DNA from: CAIZQW01 sp942493055
Lineage (GTDB): Bacteria; Verrucomicrobiota; Kiritimatiellia; RFP12; UBA1067
Direction: 5' to 3'
Assembly: GCA_942493055.1 (NCBI GenBank)
Contig: OW818680.1
Location: forward strand, 2,976,001-3,040,000
DNA: 64,000 nt
Made by a program: the position numbers and the translations under genes. Below the pieces are notes generated by a model. The model did no database searches, had not been told where the DNA came from, and saw nothing but the letters and a program-made list of their open reading frames with translations. This document shows, piece by piece, positions 50,588 through 58,155 of this stretch; position 1 is the first letter of the stretch; every line of letters begins with the position of its first letter.

Positions 50588-50668
50588 CTACAGTGAAAAA
50601 AATTCTACCCTTGCGTAGTCATACGCAAAGTAACGGCTAAACTTGACTGTAAACACGTTTCGCTTCAT
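50588..50668 (-). CDS. Phe/Tyr-rich leader peptide of the aroF-tyrA-pheA operon (26 aa)
   Basis: A short frame from ATG at 50668 to TAG at 50588. Of 26 codons five are Phe (positions 6, 10, 14, 23, 24) and three Tyr (13, 16, 18). Residues 13-18 read YFAYDY and the peptide ends VEFFSL. A purine-rich AGAGAGA lies about eight bases before the ATG. The end of the frame, UUCACUGUAG in RNA, is complementary over ten pairs to CUGCAGUGAA (50540-50549), the 5' arm of the downstream terminator. A ribosome reaching the stop codon would mask it and favour termination. A ribosome stalled at codons 13-18 for lack of charged tRNA would leave it free to form the antiterminator. A perfect hairpin (50611-50628) lies within the frame and could act as a pause site. 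Confidence 0.85.
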   Translation of the reverse strand: MKRNVFTVKFSRYFAYDYARVEFFSL

Positions 50669-50694
50669 AACAAAGTCTCTCTTAAAACGCCATT

Positions 50695-50723
50695 ATTTAA
50701 CCCGATCCCCCTTGAAAAGTCAA
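50695..50723 (-). promoter_or_regulatory. Promoter of the aromatic operon
   Basis: On the minus strand TTGACT (-35, 50718-50723) and TTAAAT (-10, 50695-50700) are exactly 17 bases apart. The start site would be near 50688, about 20 bases before the leader peptide ATG. The -35 lies within a CTTGA-CTTT-TCAAG inverted repeat that could be an operator. Confidence 0.75.
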
Positions 50724-50760
50724 GCGTGTATATGGATTTATGATTTTGTTCGTAAGATGC

Positions 50761-50789
50761 TTGAGGATTTTTGCGCTTTTAGGTATTAT
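50761..50789 (+). promoter_or_regulatory. Promoter of the first GYF_2 gene, probably giving a leaderless mRNA
   Basis: TTGAGG and TATTAT are 17 bases apart. The -10 ends six bases before the ATG at 50796, so transcription should start at or next to the initiation codon. No ribosome-binding site precedes the ATG. Confidence 0.65.
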
Positions 50790-50795
50790 AGTCCC

Positions 50796-52565
50796 ATGAC
50801 GACAGCACCTCAGATCAAGAAGGCTGGCGGCGATAAACGCTGGCTTGTGAAGAATGAACAGGGCGAGACCTTCGGCCCTGTGGATTTTGAGACGCTCAAG
50901 CTCTGGGCCCAGGACGGCCGTTTAGCCCCCACAAACACCCTCTCGGATGACAAGACCACATGGAGCGCGGTCACCCAGTTTCCCGAGTTGGAAATGGATT
51001 GGGTCGCAGAGGTCTCGCCGGGCGTGTTCTACGGCCCCATTCATAAGCTCGCACTGGAGTCGCTCAAGAAGGAGGGCTCCTTACCCGCAGAGGCTGTGGT
51101 CTTCCAGCGCCCGCCCCCTGTGCGGTCGGCACGCAAGACGCAACCTGTTTCTGCGATTTATCCGGTCTTTCCTGTAGCGTCTGGACAGAAGAACGCCCCC
51201 GACGCGCTTCGCGCCCTGGAACGCCAGCTCGACCTGGAGCGGCAGCGCTCCCATGACATCATGAAGGAGCTTCAGCAGGTGGAGGTGCATGTCGCCGCTG
51301 CAGAGGCCCGGGCCGAGGCCTCCGAGAAGGCGCATAAGCATTATGCCGCGCAATCCGAGCAAGCGCAGCTGCTGCTGACGGCGCAACTGGAGCAGGTGAA
51401 CAAACAACTCGCCCATATCCATGCGCAGGTCCTCGCCAAAGACGAGAAACTTCAACGCACGGAACAGCGTATCGGCTCGACAGAAAAACTGGAGTCCCTG
51501 ATCCACGAGTGCCTGACGCGCCTGGGGAATCAGCAAAAAGAGTCCGCCCCTGCATCCCAGCCCGAGCCGACGTCTAGCGTACTGGCCTCCGCGCTCTCGA
51601 CCCTGCAGACCCGCCTCACCTCCGAGCTGAACCAAACCTTCCTCATCGAACTCGAAAAGTCCTCGGAGCGCCTCACCAGCACCCTGACCGCCACCCAGCG
51701 CGAAACAGCCGCCCAGGCCAGCCAAGCCCTCGCCCACGCAGTCACACAGGCAGTCACACAGGCAGTCACACAGTCGGTCACACAATCGGTCACGCAGGGG
51801 AACGCGCCCATCACTGAGCAACTGGTGCGCAACCGCGAAGAGATCGAGCGCTTTAGGTCCGCGCTCAATACGTCGCGTGCACAGACGTCAGAGTCTGTTG
51901 TCAGCGCCGTGTCGACCCTGATCACCAAGGAGCACGACGACCTTTACGAAAAGCTTTCGGGGGGACACGACGAGCTGTTCAAAAAGATTATGGAAGAGAC
52001 GGCCGCAGGCCATGAGCAGATGATTGAGCGGACCGAGACGGCCATGACACACGGCCGCGAGCTGATGATGCGCGTCACGGGCGATTCGCAGCGTTTGTCC
52101 ATCGAATACATCGTCCGCGAACTGACCGCCGCCATGAACCAGGCCCTCCAAGCCGGACGCGAAAACCTTCTTCACTCCATGCGAAGCGGCTGGACAGATG
52201 TCAAACAGCAGACCGCCGTCATCGAGTCTCAAATCCAGAAGCTGAAGGAGTTCCATGAGCGACTCGAGCGGGAATTGACACAGACGCTTGACCGGCTTGT
52301 GGCCACCGCGGCAGCCAGCAAGCCCACGGTGGAGCGGACGTACGTCACTGCGGAAGCCGTGGAGGTGATGCCGCCGGAGCGGCCGCGCAAAAAGGTGCAG
52401 CCCGAGCCTGAAGTCATGGATCCGCCCCCTGCGGGGAACGGGCAGGCCGGCGCAGCCAAGGCTGCGGGAACGGGCGTTTCGATTGCCGACATCGAGCAGC
52501 AGGCACGGCGCGAACTGGAGCGCTTGGGCGCGCAAGGCATGAACATTTTTAAGCGGAAGAAATAA
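50796..52565 (+). CDS. GYF_2-domain coiled-coil protein, paralogue 1
   Basis: 589 residues. Two GYF_2-like (DUF4339) units sit at the N-terminus: KRWLVKNEQGETFGPVDFETLKLW...TTWSAV and DWVAEVSPGVFYGPIHKLALESLKKEG, each with the aromatic start, GP and a helix. The remainder is mostly predicted coiled coil (LERQLDLERQRSHDIMKELQ onwards), with a central low-complexity run of VTQ repeats (about 51739-51795) and a Pro-rich C-terminal region ending GMNIFKRKK. No transmembrane segment is evident. Starts upstream of 50796 would overlap the divergent promoter and are rejected. GYF_2 domains are thought to bind proline-rich peptides. The gene below shares this plan, but the function is unknown. Confidence 0.75.
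   Translation: MTTAPQIKKAGGDKRWLVKNEQGETFGPVDFETLKLWAQDGRLAPTNTLSDDKTTWSAVTQFPELEMDWVAEVSPGVFYGPIHKLALESLKKEGSLPAEAVVFQRPPPVRSARKTQPVSAIYPVFPVASGQKNAPDALRALERQLDLERQRSHDIMKELQQVEVHVAAAEARAEASEKAHKHYAAQSEQAQLLLTAQLEQVNKQLAHIHAQVLAKDEKLQRTEQRIGSTEKLESLIHECLTRLGNQQKESAPASQPEPTSSVLASALSTLQTRLTSELNQTFLIELEKSSERLTSTLTATQRETAAQASQALAHAVTQAVTQAVTQSVTQSVTQGNAPITEQLVRNREEIERFRSALNTSRAQTSESVVSAVSTLITKEHDDLYEKLSGGHDELFKKIMEETAAGHEQMIERTETAMTHGRELMMRVTGDSQRLSIEYIVRELTAAMNQALQAGRENLLHSMRSGWTDVKQQTAVIESQIQKLKEFHERLERELTQTLDRLVATAAASKPTVERTYVTAEAVEVMPPERPRKKVQPEPEVMDPPPAGNGQAGAAKAAGTGVSIADIEQQARRELERLGAQGMNIFKRKK
51739..51795 (+). repeat. 12-bp tandem repeat coding for (A/S)VTQ
   Basis: About five in-frame copies of GCAGTCACACAG and variants within the coiled-coil region of the first GYF_2 protein. 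Unit loss or gain would keep the frame. Confidence 0.85.
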
Positions 52566-52578
52566 CGGAGACTGACGC

Positions 52579-54591
52579 ATGGCACAACCGTCACAAAACC
52601 AAGAGGAGCAATGGTTCCTGAGAACCAGCGGGGATTCCGTATTCGGCCCCGTGACGCCCGAGGGGCTTGTTGTCTGGGCTGAACAGGGGCGTGTCTTGCC
52701 CGGCCACGATGTCTCGACAGACCGGAAAAAATGGGTCCCTGCCGTCTCGCTCGATTTTCTCAAGATGCAGTGGTATGTGGACAATGGCGACGGCGATTTG
52801 CGCGGGCCCCTTAACCGCGCCGCAGCCGAAGCCCTGGTCAAAAGCGGCAAGGTCAGCGACCAGGCGCACATCATCTCCGCCGAGGAGGTGGACCTCTCTG
52901 AAACCCCCGAGGAGAAGCCCAAGGGTGGAGCGGACAAGCCCGCCCCCGCCTCGCAGAAGGCGCTCACCCAGCGTATCCAGGAACTCGAACTCCAACTGAA
53001 TGAGCGCGTGCGGACAGGGAAGCCCGAGGCCAACACGCAAACCGTCGGCCAACTGACCCAGGAGCGCGATGCGCTTGTTGCGCGGGTCACGGAGCTGGAG
53101 ACGCTCTGCGAGACCTTGAAGCGCAATGCGGAAAAGGATCTCCGCTCAGCGGAGCGAAAGCTGGAGGCCCTTCGCGGACAGAACAAGAAACTGGAAGAGC
53201 AGGTGGAGGATCTGAAGGCCCATCTCACGCTCACGCCCCCTGTTCCCGAACAGACCGCGCCCCCCTCAGATGAGGCGCTCATCCGTGAGCGAGATGACCT
53301 GAGCGATAAGCTAGCAGAGGCTGAAATTAACTGTGCGCAGGCACTGGAGAGACTGGACGTGATACAACGCGAGCGCGACCAGCTCCAGTCCCAGGTGAGC
53401 GCACTGGGAAGCGAACAGAACCAGCTCCAGAGCACCCAAGCCCTGGACATCTTAAAACTCGAGGAGTTTCATGAAAAGCTGAATGCGGCGCAAGGGACGA
53501 ATGACGGACTCCGGGAGGTCATCACCCAGAAAGACGAGCAGGCCGCCCAACTGCAGAAGCAAATCGCCCGCCTGCAAGAGGACCGCGCACTCTGCGATGA
53601 ACGCCTCGCAGAGAGCGCACGCACCTACGCAGAGGTCTGCGAACAGCTCAATACGGCGCGACAGGAAACCCTCCAGTGGCAGCAGGCCTACGAGAAGCAC
53701 GAGAAGGAGCGGGAGGAGTCGATCTCCCTGGCCGACGCCGTGGAGCGGCAATACAGCGAGGTCTTAGCGCAGGCCGAACAGATGAAGCAGGACTTTGACC
53801 AGTTGCACCAGGCATACGGGAAATGCATGGAGGAGCAACAGAAGGCGAAAGACCGCGCCGCTGAAGCGGAACGCGACTTTGCCGACTTGCTGGCCATGGC
53901 CAACACGCGCGACACCGAATACCTGGAAAAGATCGCGGAGCTCGAGCGCTTCAGTTCGCAGTCCCCTGAGAAGATTGCACAGTTCTATGCCGACCAGGCT
54001 GCGATCTATCAGCTCTTCAAAAATGAACTGGAGGCCCTCGGTAAAGAGCAGGAGGCCGAGCGTGAGCATTTGGAGACGCTCAAGCAGATCTCCCTCAAGC
54101 GGCTGGACGTTATCCAGGAGCGCAAGCAGTCCTTGACCAAGCAACTCGGCGCTGGCCCGGCAGACATGACGCGCCTGAGCGCACGCGAACAGACCGCCGA
54201 CCCGGCTGCTGCGCGCATCCGGAGCGAATTTGACAATCTGCGCTTCGTGCATGAGCGGGACATGCGTTCCGCGGACGAGCGGGAACGCGACCTGGTCCGC
54301 AAGTTGCGCATGACCGAAGCTGAGGCGAACCGGCTGAAGACCCTCGCCCTCGAAGGGGAGCGGGCCAGCAAGCAGGTACAAGAACTGGCAGACCAGCTCC
54401 AGCGGCGCGAACACGAACTGGCGGAAGAGCGCAAAGTCCGCGAAGCCGAGCGCTCCCAGTTCCAGACCAGCCATCAAGCGCTGGTCACGCGCATTGAAAA
54501 CTTGGAGCGCGACGCGCCCCCGCCGAAGCAGGACCTCCAGATGGCGGAGGGAAAGCCTGGCAAACTCCCCACCTGGATGCGCTTAAAATAA
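52579..54591 (+). CDS. GYF_2-domain coiled-coil protein, paralogue 2
   Basis: 670 residues. The N-terminus repeats the plan of the preceding gene: EQWFLRTSGDSVFGPVTPEG...KKWVPA and QWYVDNGDGDLRGPLNRAA, two GYF_2-like units. A long, highly charged coiled coil follows (about residues 130-650, for example TQRIQELELQLNERV and ERDALVARVTELETLCETLK), ending MAEGKPGKLPTWMRLK. Only 13 bases separate it from the first gene, and GGAGA lies before the ATG, so both are one transcription unit. The length and coiled-coil content suggest a filamentous scaffold; this is inference. Confidence 0.75.
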   Translation: MAQPSQNQEEQWFLRTSGDSVFGPVTPEGLVVWAEQGRVLPGHDVSTDRKKWVPAVSLDFLKMQWYVDNGDGDLRGPLNRAAAEALVKSGKVSDQAHIISAEEVDLSETPEEKPKGGADKPAPASQKALTQRIQELELQLNERVRTGKPEANTQTVGQLTQERDALVARVTELETLCETLKRNAEKDLRSAERKLEALRGQNKKLEEQVEDLKAHLTLTPPVPEQTAPPSDEALIRERDDLSDKLAEAEINCAQALERLDVIQRERDQLQSQVSALGSEQNQLQSTQALDILKLEEFHEKLNAAQGTNDGLREVITQKDEQAAQLQKQIARLQEDRALCDERLAESARTYAEVCEQLNTARQETLQWQQAYEKHEKEREESISLADAVERQYSEVLAQAEQMKQDFDQLHQAYGKCMEEQQKAKDRAAEAERDFADLLAMANTRDTEYLEKIAELERFSSQSPEKIAQFYADQAAIYQLFKNELEALGKEQEAEREHLETLKQISLKRLDVIQERKQSLTKQLGAGPADMTRLSAREQTADPAAARIRSEFDNLRFVHERDMRSADERERDLVRKLRMTEAEANRLKTLALEGERASKQVQELADQLQRREHELAEERKVREAERSQFQTSHQALVTRIENLERDAPPPKQDLQMAEGKPGKLPTWMRLK

Positions 54592-54603
54592 GGCGCTCAT
54601 CTC

Positions 54604-54632
54604 CTTGTATTCCCCCCTGGTTTATGCTTAAC
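54604..54632 (+). promoter_or_regulatory. Candidate tgt promoter
   Basis: TTGTAT and TTAACT are 17 bases apart, with only about ten bases from the -10 to the tgt ATG and no ribosome-binding site. A very short 5' leader is implied. Confidence 0.4.
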
Positions 54633-54643
54633 TACACGGCTCC

Positions 54644-55783
54644 ATGACCCTAGAAACACAAACAAAAGTTCCCGGAACCTTCGAGGTCCTCAAAGAAGAC
54701 CGTCACACCGGCGCCCGCCTGGGCCGCCTCTGGACTGCGCATGGCGCAATCGATACGCCTGTCTTCATGCCGGTCGGCACCCAGGCGACCGTCAAAGCCC
54801 TGGAACCGCGCGACCTGGACGCCGCGGGCGCCTCCATCATTTTAAGCAACACCTATCACCTGCTGCTGCGGCCGGGCATGGAGGTCATGGCAGCCTGCGG
54901 CGGCCTCCATCGCTTCATGGGCTGGAATAAGCCGATCCTCACGGACAGCGGCGGCTTCCAGGTCTTCAGCCTGAATAATCTGCGCAAGATCACCGAGGAG
55001 GGCGTGACCTTCCAGTCGCATATCGACGGGGCGTCCATCTTCCTGGGGCCCAAGGAGGCCATGGAGGTGCAGCGCATCCTGGGCTCGGATATCGCGATGT
55101 GCTTTGACGAATGCATGCCCTATCCCTGCGAATTTGATTATGCCCAGAAGTCGGTCGCCAAGACCCTGAGGTGGGCTGCAAAATGTCTGGAGCAGCCGCG
55201 GGCCCCGGGACAGCTCGTCTTCGGCATTGTCCAGGGCGGCGAGTACACCCTGTTGCGCGAGCACTGCGCCAAGGAGCTGATCGCCATGGGCTTTGACGGC
55301 TATGCCGTGGGCGGCGTCAGCGTGGGCGAACCCGAGGACATCATGCTCAAGGGCGTGGCGGACGGCACGCGCCTCCTGCCCCGCGACCGGCCGCGCTATG
55401 TGATGGGACTTGGTGACATGTATCAGATGTGCGAGTCCGTGGCCTGCGGGGTGGATATGTTCGACTGCGTCATCCCGACGCGCGTGGCGCGTCATGGCAC
55501 AGCCTATACGCGCACCGGCTCCTATCCTGTGAAGGGCGGCAGCTACAAGACCGACATGCGTCCGGTCGAAGAGGGCTGCACCTGTTACTGCTGCCAGAAT
55601 TTTTCACGCGCCTACATCCGCCACCTGATCAATGTCAGCGAGATCCTGGGCGTGCGCCTCTTGTCGATCCACAACATGCACCGCTATCTGGAATTTATGC
55701 GCGAGATGCGCGAAGCGATTGCCAACGACTCTTTCGCCGAGTGGCGCAAGGAGCTGGCAACGATATTGAGAACAACACCGTAG
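54644..55783 (+). CDS. tgt: Queuine tRNA-ribosyltransferase
   Basis: 379 residues. Exchanges guanine-34 of tRNAs with GUN anticodons for the queuine precursor preQ1. The barrel motifs PVFMPVGTQATVKAL, NTYHLLLRPG, ILTDSGGFQVFSL (catalytic Asp), CFDECMPYP and LVFGIVQGG are intact. MFDCVIPTRVARHGTAYTR holds the second catalytic Asp, and the zinc site is CTCYCCQNFSRAYIRHL. Normal length. The stop codon lies in a GGTAGGCCGTTGCGCC-type hairpin repeat. It precedes yajC, as in many bacteria, although secD is not next. Confidence 0.96.
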   Translation: MTLETQTKVPGTFEVLKEDRHTGARLGRLWTAHGAIDTPVFMPVGTQATVKALEPRDLDAAGASIILSNTYHLLLRPGMEVMAACGGLHRFMGWNKPILTDSGGFQVFSLNNLRKITEEGVTFQSHIDGASIFLGPKEAMEVQRILGSDIAMCFDECMPYPCEFDYAQKSVAKTLRWAAKCLEQPRAPGQLVFGIVQGGEYTLLREHCAKELIAMGFDGYAVGGVSVGEPEDIMLKGVADGTRLLPRDRPRYVMGLGDMYQMCESVACGVDMFDCVIPTRVARHGTAYTRTGSYPVKGGSYKTDMRPVEEGCTCYCCQNFSRAYIRHLINVSEILGVRLLSIHNMHRYLEFMREMREAIANDSFAEWRKELATILRTTP

Positions 55784-55857
55784 GGGCAGGCCGTCGCGCC
55801 TGCCCGCAGGGTAGGCCGTTGCGCCTACCCGCAGGGGTAGGCCGTTGGGCCTACCCG
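55781..55857. repeat. Three consecutive GTAGGC/GCCTAC hairpins between tgt and yajC
   Basis: Units GGGGCAGGCCGTCGCGCCTG, GGGTAGGCCGTTGCGCCTAC and GGGTAGGCCGTTGGGCCTAC follow one another; stems are conserved while loops differ. The same family is at 45085-45219. Confidence 0.88.
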
Positions 55858-55868
55858 AAAGGAAAACA

Positions 55869-56213
55869 ATGCACACACTGATGATGATGGCCCAGGGCGC
55901 AGCACCGGCGCAGGGCGGCTTGGCTGGAATGGGGGGCATGCTGCTCCCGATGATCCTGGTCTTCGGTATCTTTTACTTCATGATGATCCGTCCGCAGCAG
56001 CGCAAGGAGAAGGAGCGCATGAAGACGATCTCCGAACTCCGCGCAGGACAGCGCATCATGTTCGGCGGCGGGATCATCGGCACCGTCTCCGAGGTCCGCG
56101 AGCACACCTTCCTGGTGGAAGTCGCGTCAAAGGTCTCGATCGAAATCGCACGCGGCGCGGTCTCCCGCGTGCTCCAGACCGATGAAAAGCCAATCCTTGA
56201 CGACCGGAAGTAA
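55869..56213 (+). CDS. yajC: YajC-like preprotein translocase accessory subunit
   Basis: 114 residues. YajC is a small membrane protein of the SecDF-YajC complex. One transmembrane helix, GMLLPMILVFGIFYFMMIRP, is followed by the diagnostic QQRKEKERMKTISELRAGQR. The cytoplasmic part is FGGGIIGTVSEVREHTFLVE. A start at 55869 (MHTLMMM) has AAAGGA upstream; the earlier ATG at 55845 is inside a hairpin repeat. The ispF gene starts three bases after its stop. Confidence 0.94.
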   Translation: MHTLMMMAQGAAPAQGGLAGMGGMLLPMILVFGIFYFMMIRPQQRKEKERMKTISELRAGQRIMFGGGIIGTVSEVREHTFLVEVASKVSIEIARGAVSRVLQTDEKPILDDRK

Positions 56214-56216
56214 CGT

Positions 56217-56693
56217 ATGTATCGCACCGGAATAGGTTTGGATTCGCATCTGCTGGTCGAGGGCCGTCCGCTCATCCTGGGCGGCGTGGCCATCCCGCAT
56301 GAACGCGGCCTGCAAGGCCACTCGGATGCGGATGCGCTGGCGCATGCGCTCTGCGACGCCCTGCTCGGCGCGACAGCCGATGGTGACATCGGCCAGCACT
56401 TCCCGGACAAGGATCCGCAATGGAAGGGCGCCGACAGCATGACCCTCCTGGCCCTCGTGGTGGCGCGTGTGACGCGCGCGGGCTGGCGGATTGTGAACAC
56501 GGATGCAACGATCATGGCCGAAGCGCCGAAGATGGCCCCGCATATCCTCGCGATGCGCACCCGGCTCGCCGAGGCGATGGAGATCAACATCTCTCAAGTT
56601 TCGGTCAAGGCAAAGACAAACGAAGGTATGGACGCTGTCGGCCGCCGCGAAGGCATTTTCGTGATGGCGACCGCACTCGTGGAGCGCGTATGA
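56217..56693 (+). CDS. ispF: 2-C-methyl-D-erythritol 2,4-cyclodiphosphate synthase
   Basis: 158 residues, normal length. It forms the cyclic diphosphate in the MEP isoprenoid pathway. MYRTGIGLDSHLLVEGRPL supplies metal ligands (Asp, His), GHSDADALAHALCDALLGA is the second metal motif, GDIGQHFPDKDP closes the site, and KAKTNEGMDAVGRREGIFV is the C-terminal signature. The usual GxGYDxH is GIGLDSH here, with ligands unchanged. It sits tightly after yajC and overlaps the next start by four bases (ATGA). Confidence 0.95.
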   Translation: MYRTGIGLDSHLLVEGRPLILGGVAIPHERGLQGHSDADALAHALCDALLGATADGDIGQHFPDKDPQWKGADSMTLLALVVARVTRAGWRIVNTDATIMAEAPKMAPHILAMRTRLAEAMEINISQVSVKAKTNEGMDAVGRREGIFVMATALVERV

Positions 56694-57523
56694 TTATAGA
56701 ACCCCATATTCACATGTTTTCACGGACCACGGAGGAGTACCAGGCGATGTACGCCGCCGGCATCCGAGCCTGCGTCGAGCCCTCTTTCTGGCTCGGCTCG
56801 AACCGTCGCTATGCCGGCTCCTTCTTTGACTATTTCAAGCTGATCCTGGAGTTCGAGACGGTGCGCGCGGCGCGCTTCGGCATCGACCACTTCAGCGCCA
56901 TCGCGATGAACCCCAAGGAGGCGGATGACCGCGTGTTGGCGGACGAGGTGATTGACGGCATGCTGCCCTACCTGGACCATCCGCGTTGCGTCGCGCTGGG
57001 CGAGGTGGGGCTCAACCTCATCACCCCCAACGAGGAGCATGCGATGCTGCGCCAGCTCCAGATCGCGGAAGACCGCAAGATGCCGGTGATCCTCCATCTG
57101 CCGCATGTGGACAAGCTGCGGGGCGCGCTGCGCATCCTCGACCTGATCAAGGTGCACGGCTTTACAGTCGAGCGGATCGACGTGGACCACAACACGGAAG
57201 AGACGATCAAACACACGCTGGACTCGGGCTGCTACGCCGGCATGACGGTCTACCCCTACTCCAAGCTCAACCCCCAGCGCGTCTCCGAGATGGTCAAGCA
57301 ATACGGCCACCAACGCGTGATCGTCAACGGCTCGGCCGACTGGGGCGTCTCCGACCCCCTCTCGCTCATCAAGGTCGTAGACTACATGCGCAAAGACGGC
57401 CACGCAGAGGCGGTGATCCAAGACCTGGTCTTCAACACGGCGATGCAGTTCTACTCCGCCTCAACGCACTGGACCCCTAATTTTGGCATTGTTCCGGTCG
57501 ATCCAGCGACTTATCAGCGTTAA
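56690..57523 (+). CDS. TatD-like metal-dependent hydrolase (EboB-like)
   Basis: 277 residues. TIM-barrel amidohydrolase type: EPHIHMFSRTTEEY (HxH metal ligands), VALGEVGLNLITPNEE, MPVILHLPHVDK (His) and VNGSADWGVSDPL (Asp). PSFWLG...FDYFKLILEFE and DVDHNTEETI resemble the TatD-related proteins of the ebo clusters rather than the housekeeping TatD nuclease. No other ebo gene is adjacent. The ATG at 56690 overlaps the ispF stop; earlier in-frame codons lie within ispF and are excluded. Substrate unknown. Confidence 0.85.
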   Translation: MIIEPHIHMFSRTTEEYQAMYAAGIRACVEPSFWLGSNRRYAGSFFDYFKLILEFETVRAARFGIDHFSAIAMNPKEADDRVLADEVIDGMLPYLDHPRCVALGEVGLNLITPNEEHAMLRQLQIAEDRKMPVILHLPHVDKLRGALRILDLIKVHGFTVERIDVDHNTEETIKHTLDSGCYAGMTVYPYSKLNPQRVSEMVKQYGHQRVIVNGSADWGVSDPLSLIKVVDYMRKDGHAEAVIQDLVFNTAMQFYSASTHWTPNFGIVPVDPATYQR

Positions 57524-57569
57524 AAAATGATTTTATGGCAATATAGTGACGCTCTTTACGTTTTAAGCT

Positions 57570-58154
57570 ATGAAAGAAGTGATTCCAGACGACTCGACAA
57601 GCGATGCTGATCTGCTGGCGGCCTATGCCAAAGGCCAGGTGGCATGCTTGGATGTGTTGGTCGGGAGATACCGGCAGGCGCTCTTCTCCTGGTTTCTGGG
57701 AATGACGGGCAGCCGGTCCGATGCGGAAGATCTCTTTCAGGATGTGTGGATCAGGATCATCCGGAATGCGGATCGCTTCAAGGATGTCTCGTTCAGGGCT
57801 TGGATGTGGCAGATTGCGCGGAACCTGCTGATTGATTTCAGGCGCAAGCGGAAGCCGGATATCAGCCTGGACGATGTGGAGGATGCCGAGGATCATCCGC
57901 TCCTGGATACCCTGGTTGCGCCGGAGGCGAGTCCGCGGGAAGCGTTGGAGCGGACCGATCTGGCGAGGCGGGCCATGCTGGCCGTGGGAAAGCTGCCGGC
58001 TGTCCAGCGGGAGGTGTTCCTGATGCGGACGCAGGGCGATTTGCCCTTTAATGAAATCGCCAAGGTGTTGAAGATTCCGCTGAACACGGCCTTGGGCCGT
58101 ATGCATGATGCGACGACGCGTTTAAAACAATTGCTGACAAAGGAGATGATGTGA
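57570..58154 (+). CDS. ECF-type sigma-70 family RNA polymerase sigma factor
   Basis: 194 residues. Region 2 is visible in DLFQDVWIRIIRNADRFKDV and FRAWMWQIARNLLIDFRRKR, which bind core enzyme and the -10. Region 4 is LPAVQREVFLMRTQGDLPFNEIAKVL with the helix-turn-helix NTALGRMHDATTRLKQLL. There is no region 1 or 3, as expected for ECF factors. The next gene starts one base after its stop and encodes a single-pass membrane protein, a common sigma/anti-sigma arrangement. Confidence 0.93.
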   Translation: MKEVIPDDSTSDADLLAAYAKGQVACLDVLVGRYRQALFSWFLGMTGSRSDAEDLFQDVWIRIIRNADRFKDVSFRAWMWQIARNLLIDFRRKRKPDISLDDVEDAEDHPLLDTLVAPEASPREALERTDLARRAMLAVGKLPAVQREVFLMRTQGDLPFNEIAKVLKIPLNTALGRMHDATTRLKQLLTKEMM

Positions 58155-58155
58155 G

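Noticed and set aside
50643..50795. Upstream extension of the first GYF_2 gene by 51 codons
   Set aside because: It would run through the divergent aromatic promoter and leader region; the promoter at 50761-50789 and domain start favour ATG at 50796.
56420..56689. Upstream extension of the TatD-like gene by 90 codons
   Set aside because: The added codons lie inside ispF in another frame; the ATGA overlap at 56690 gives a normal family N-terminus.
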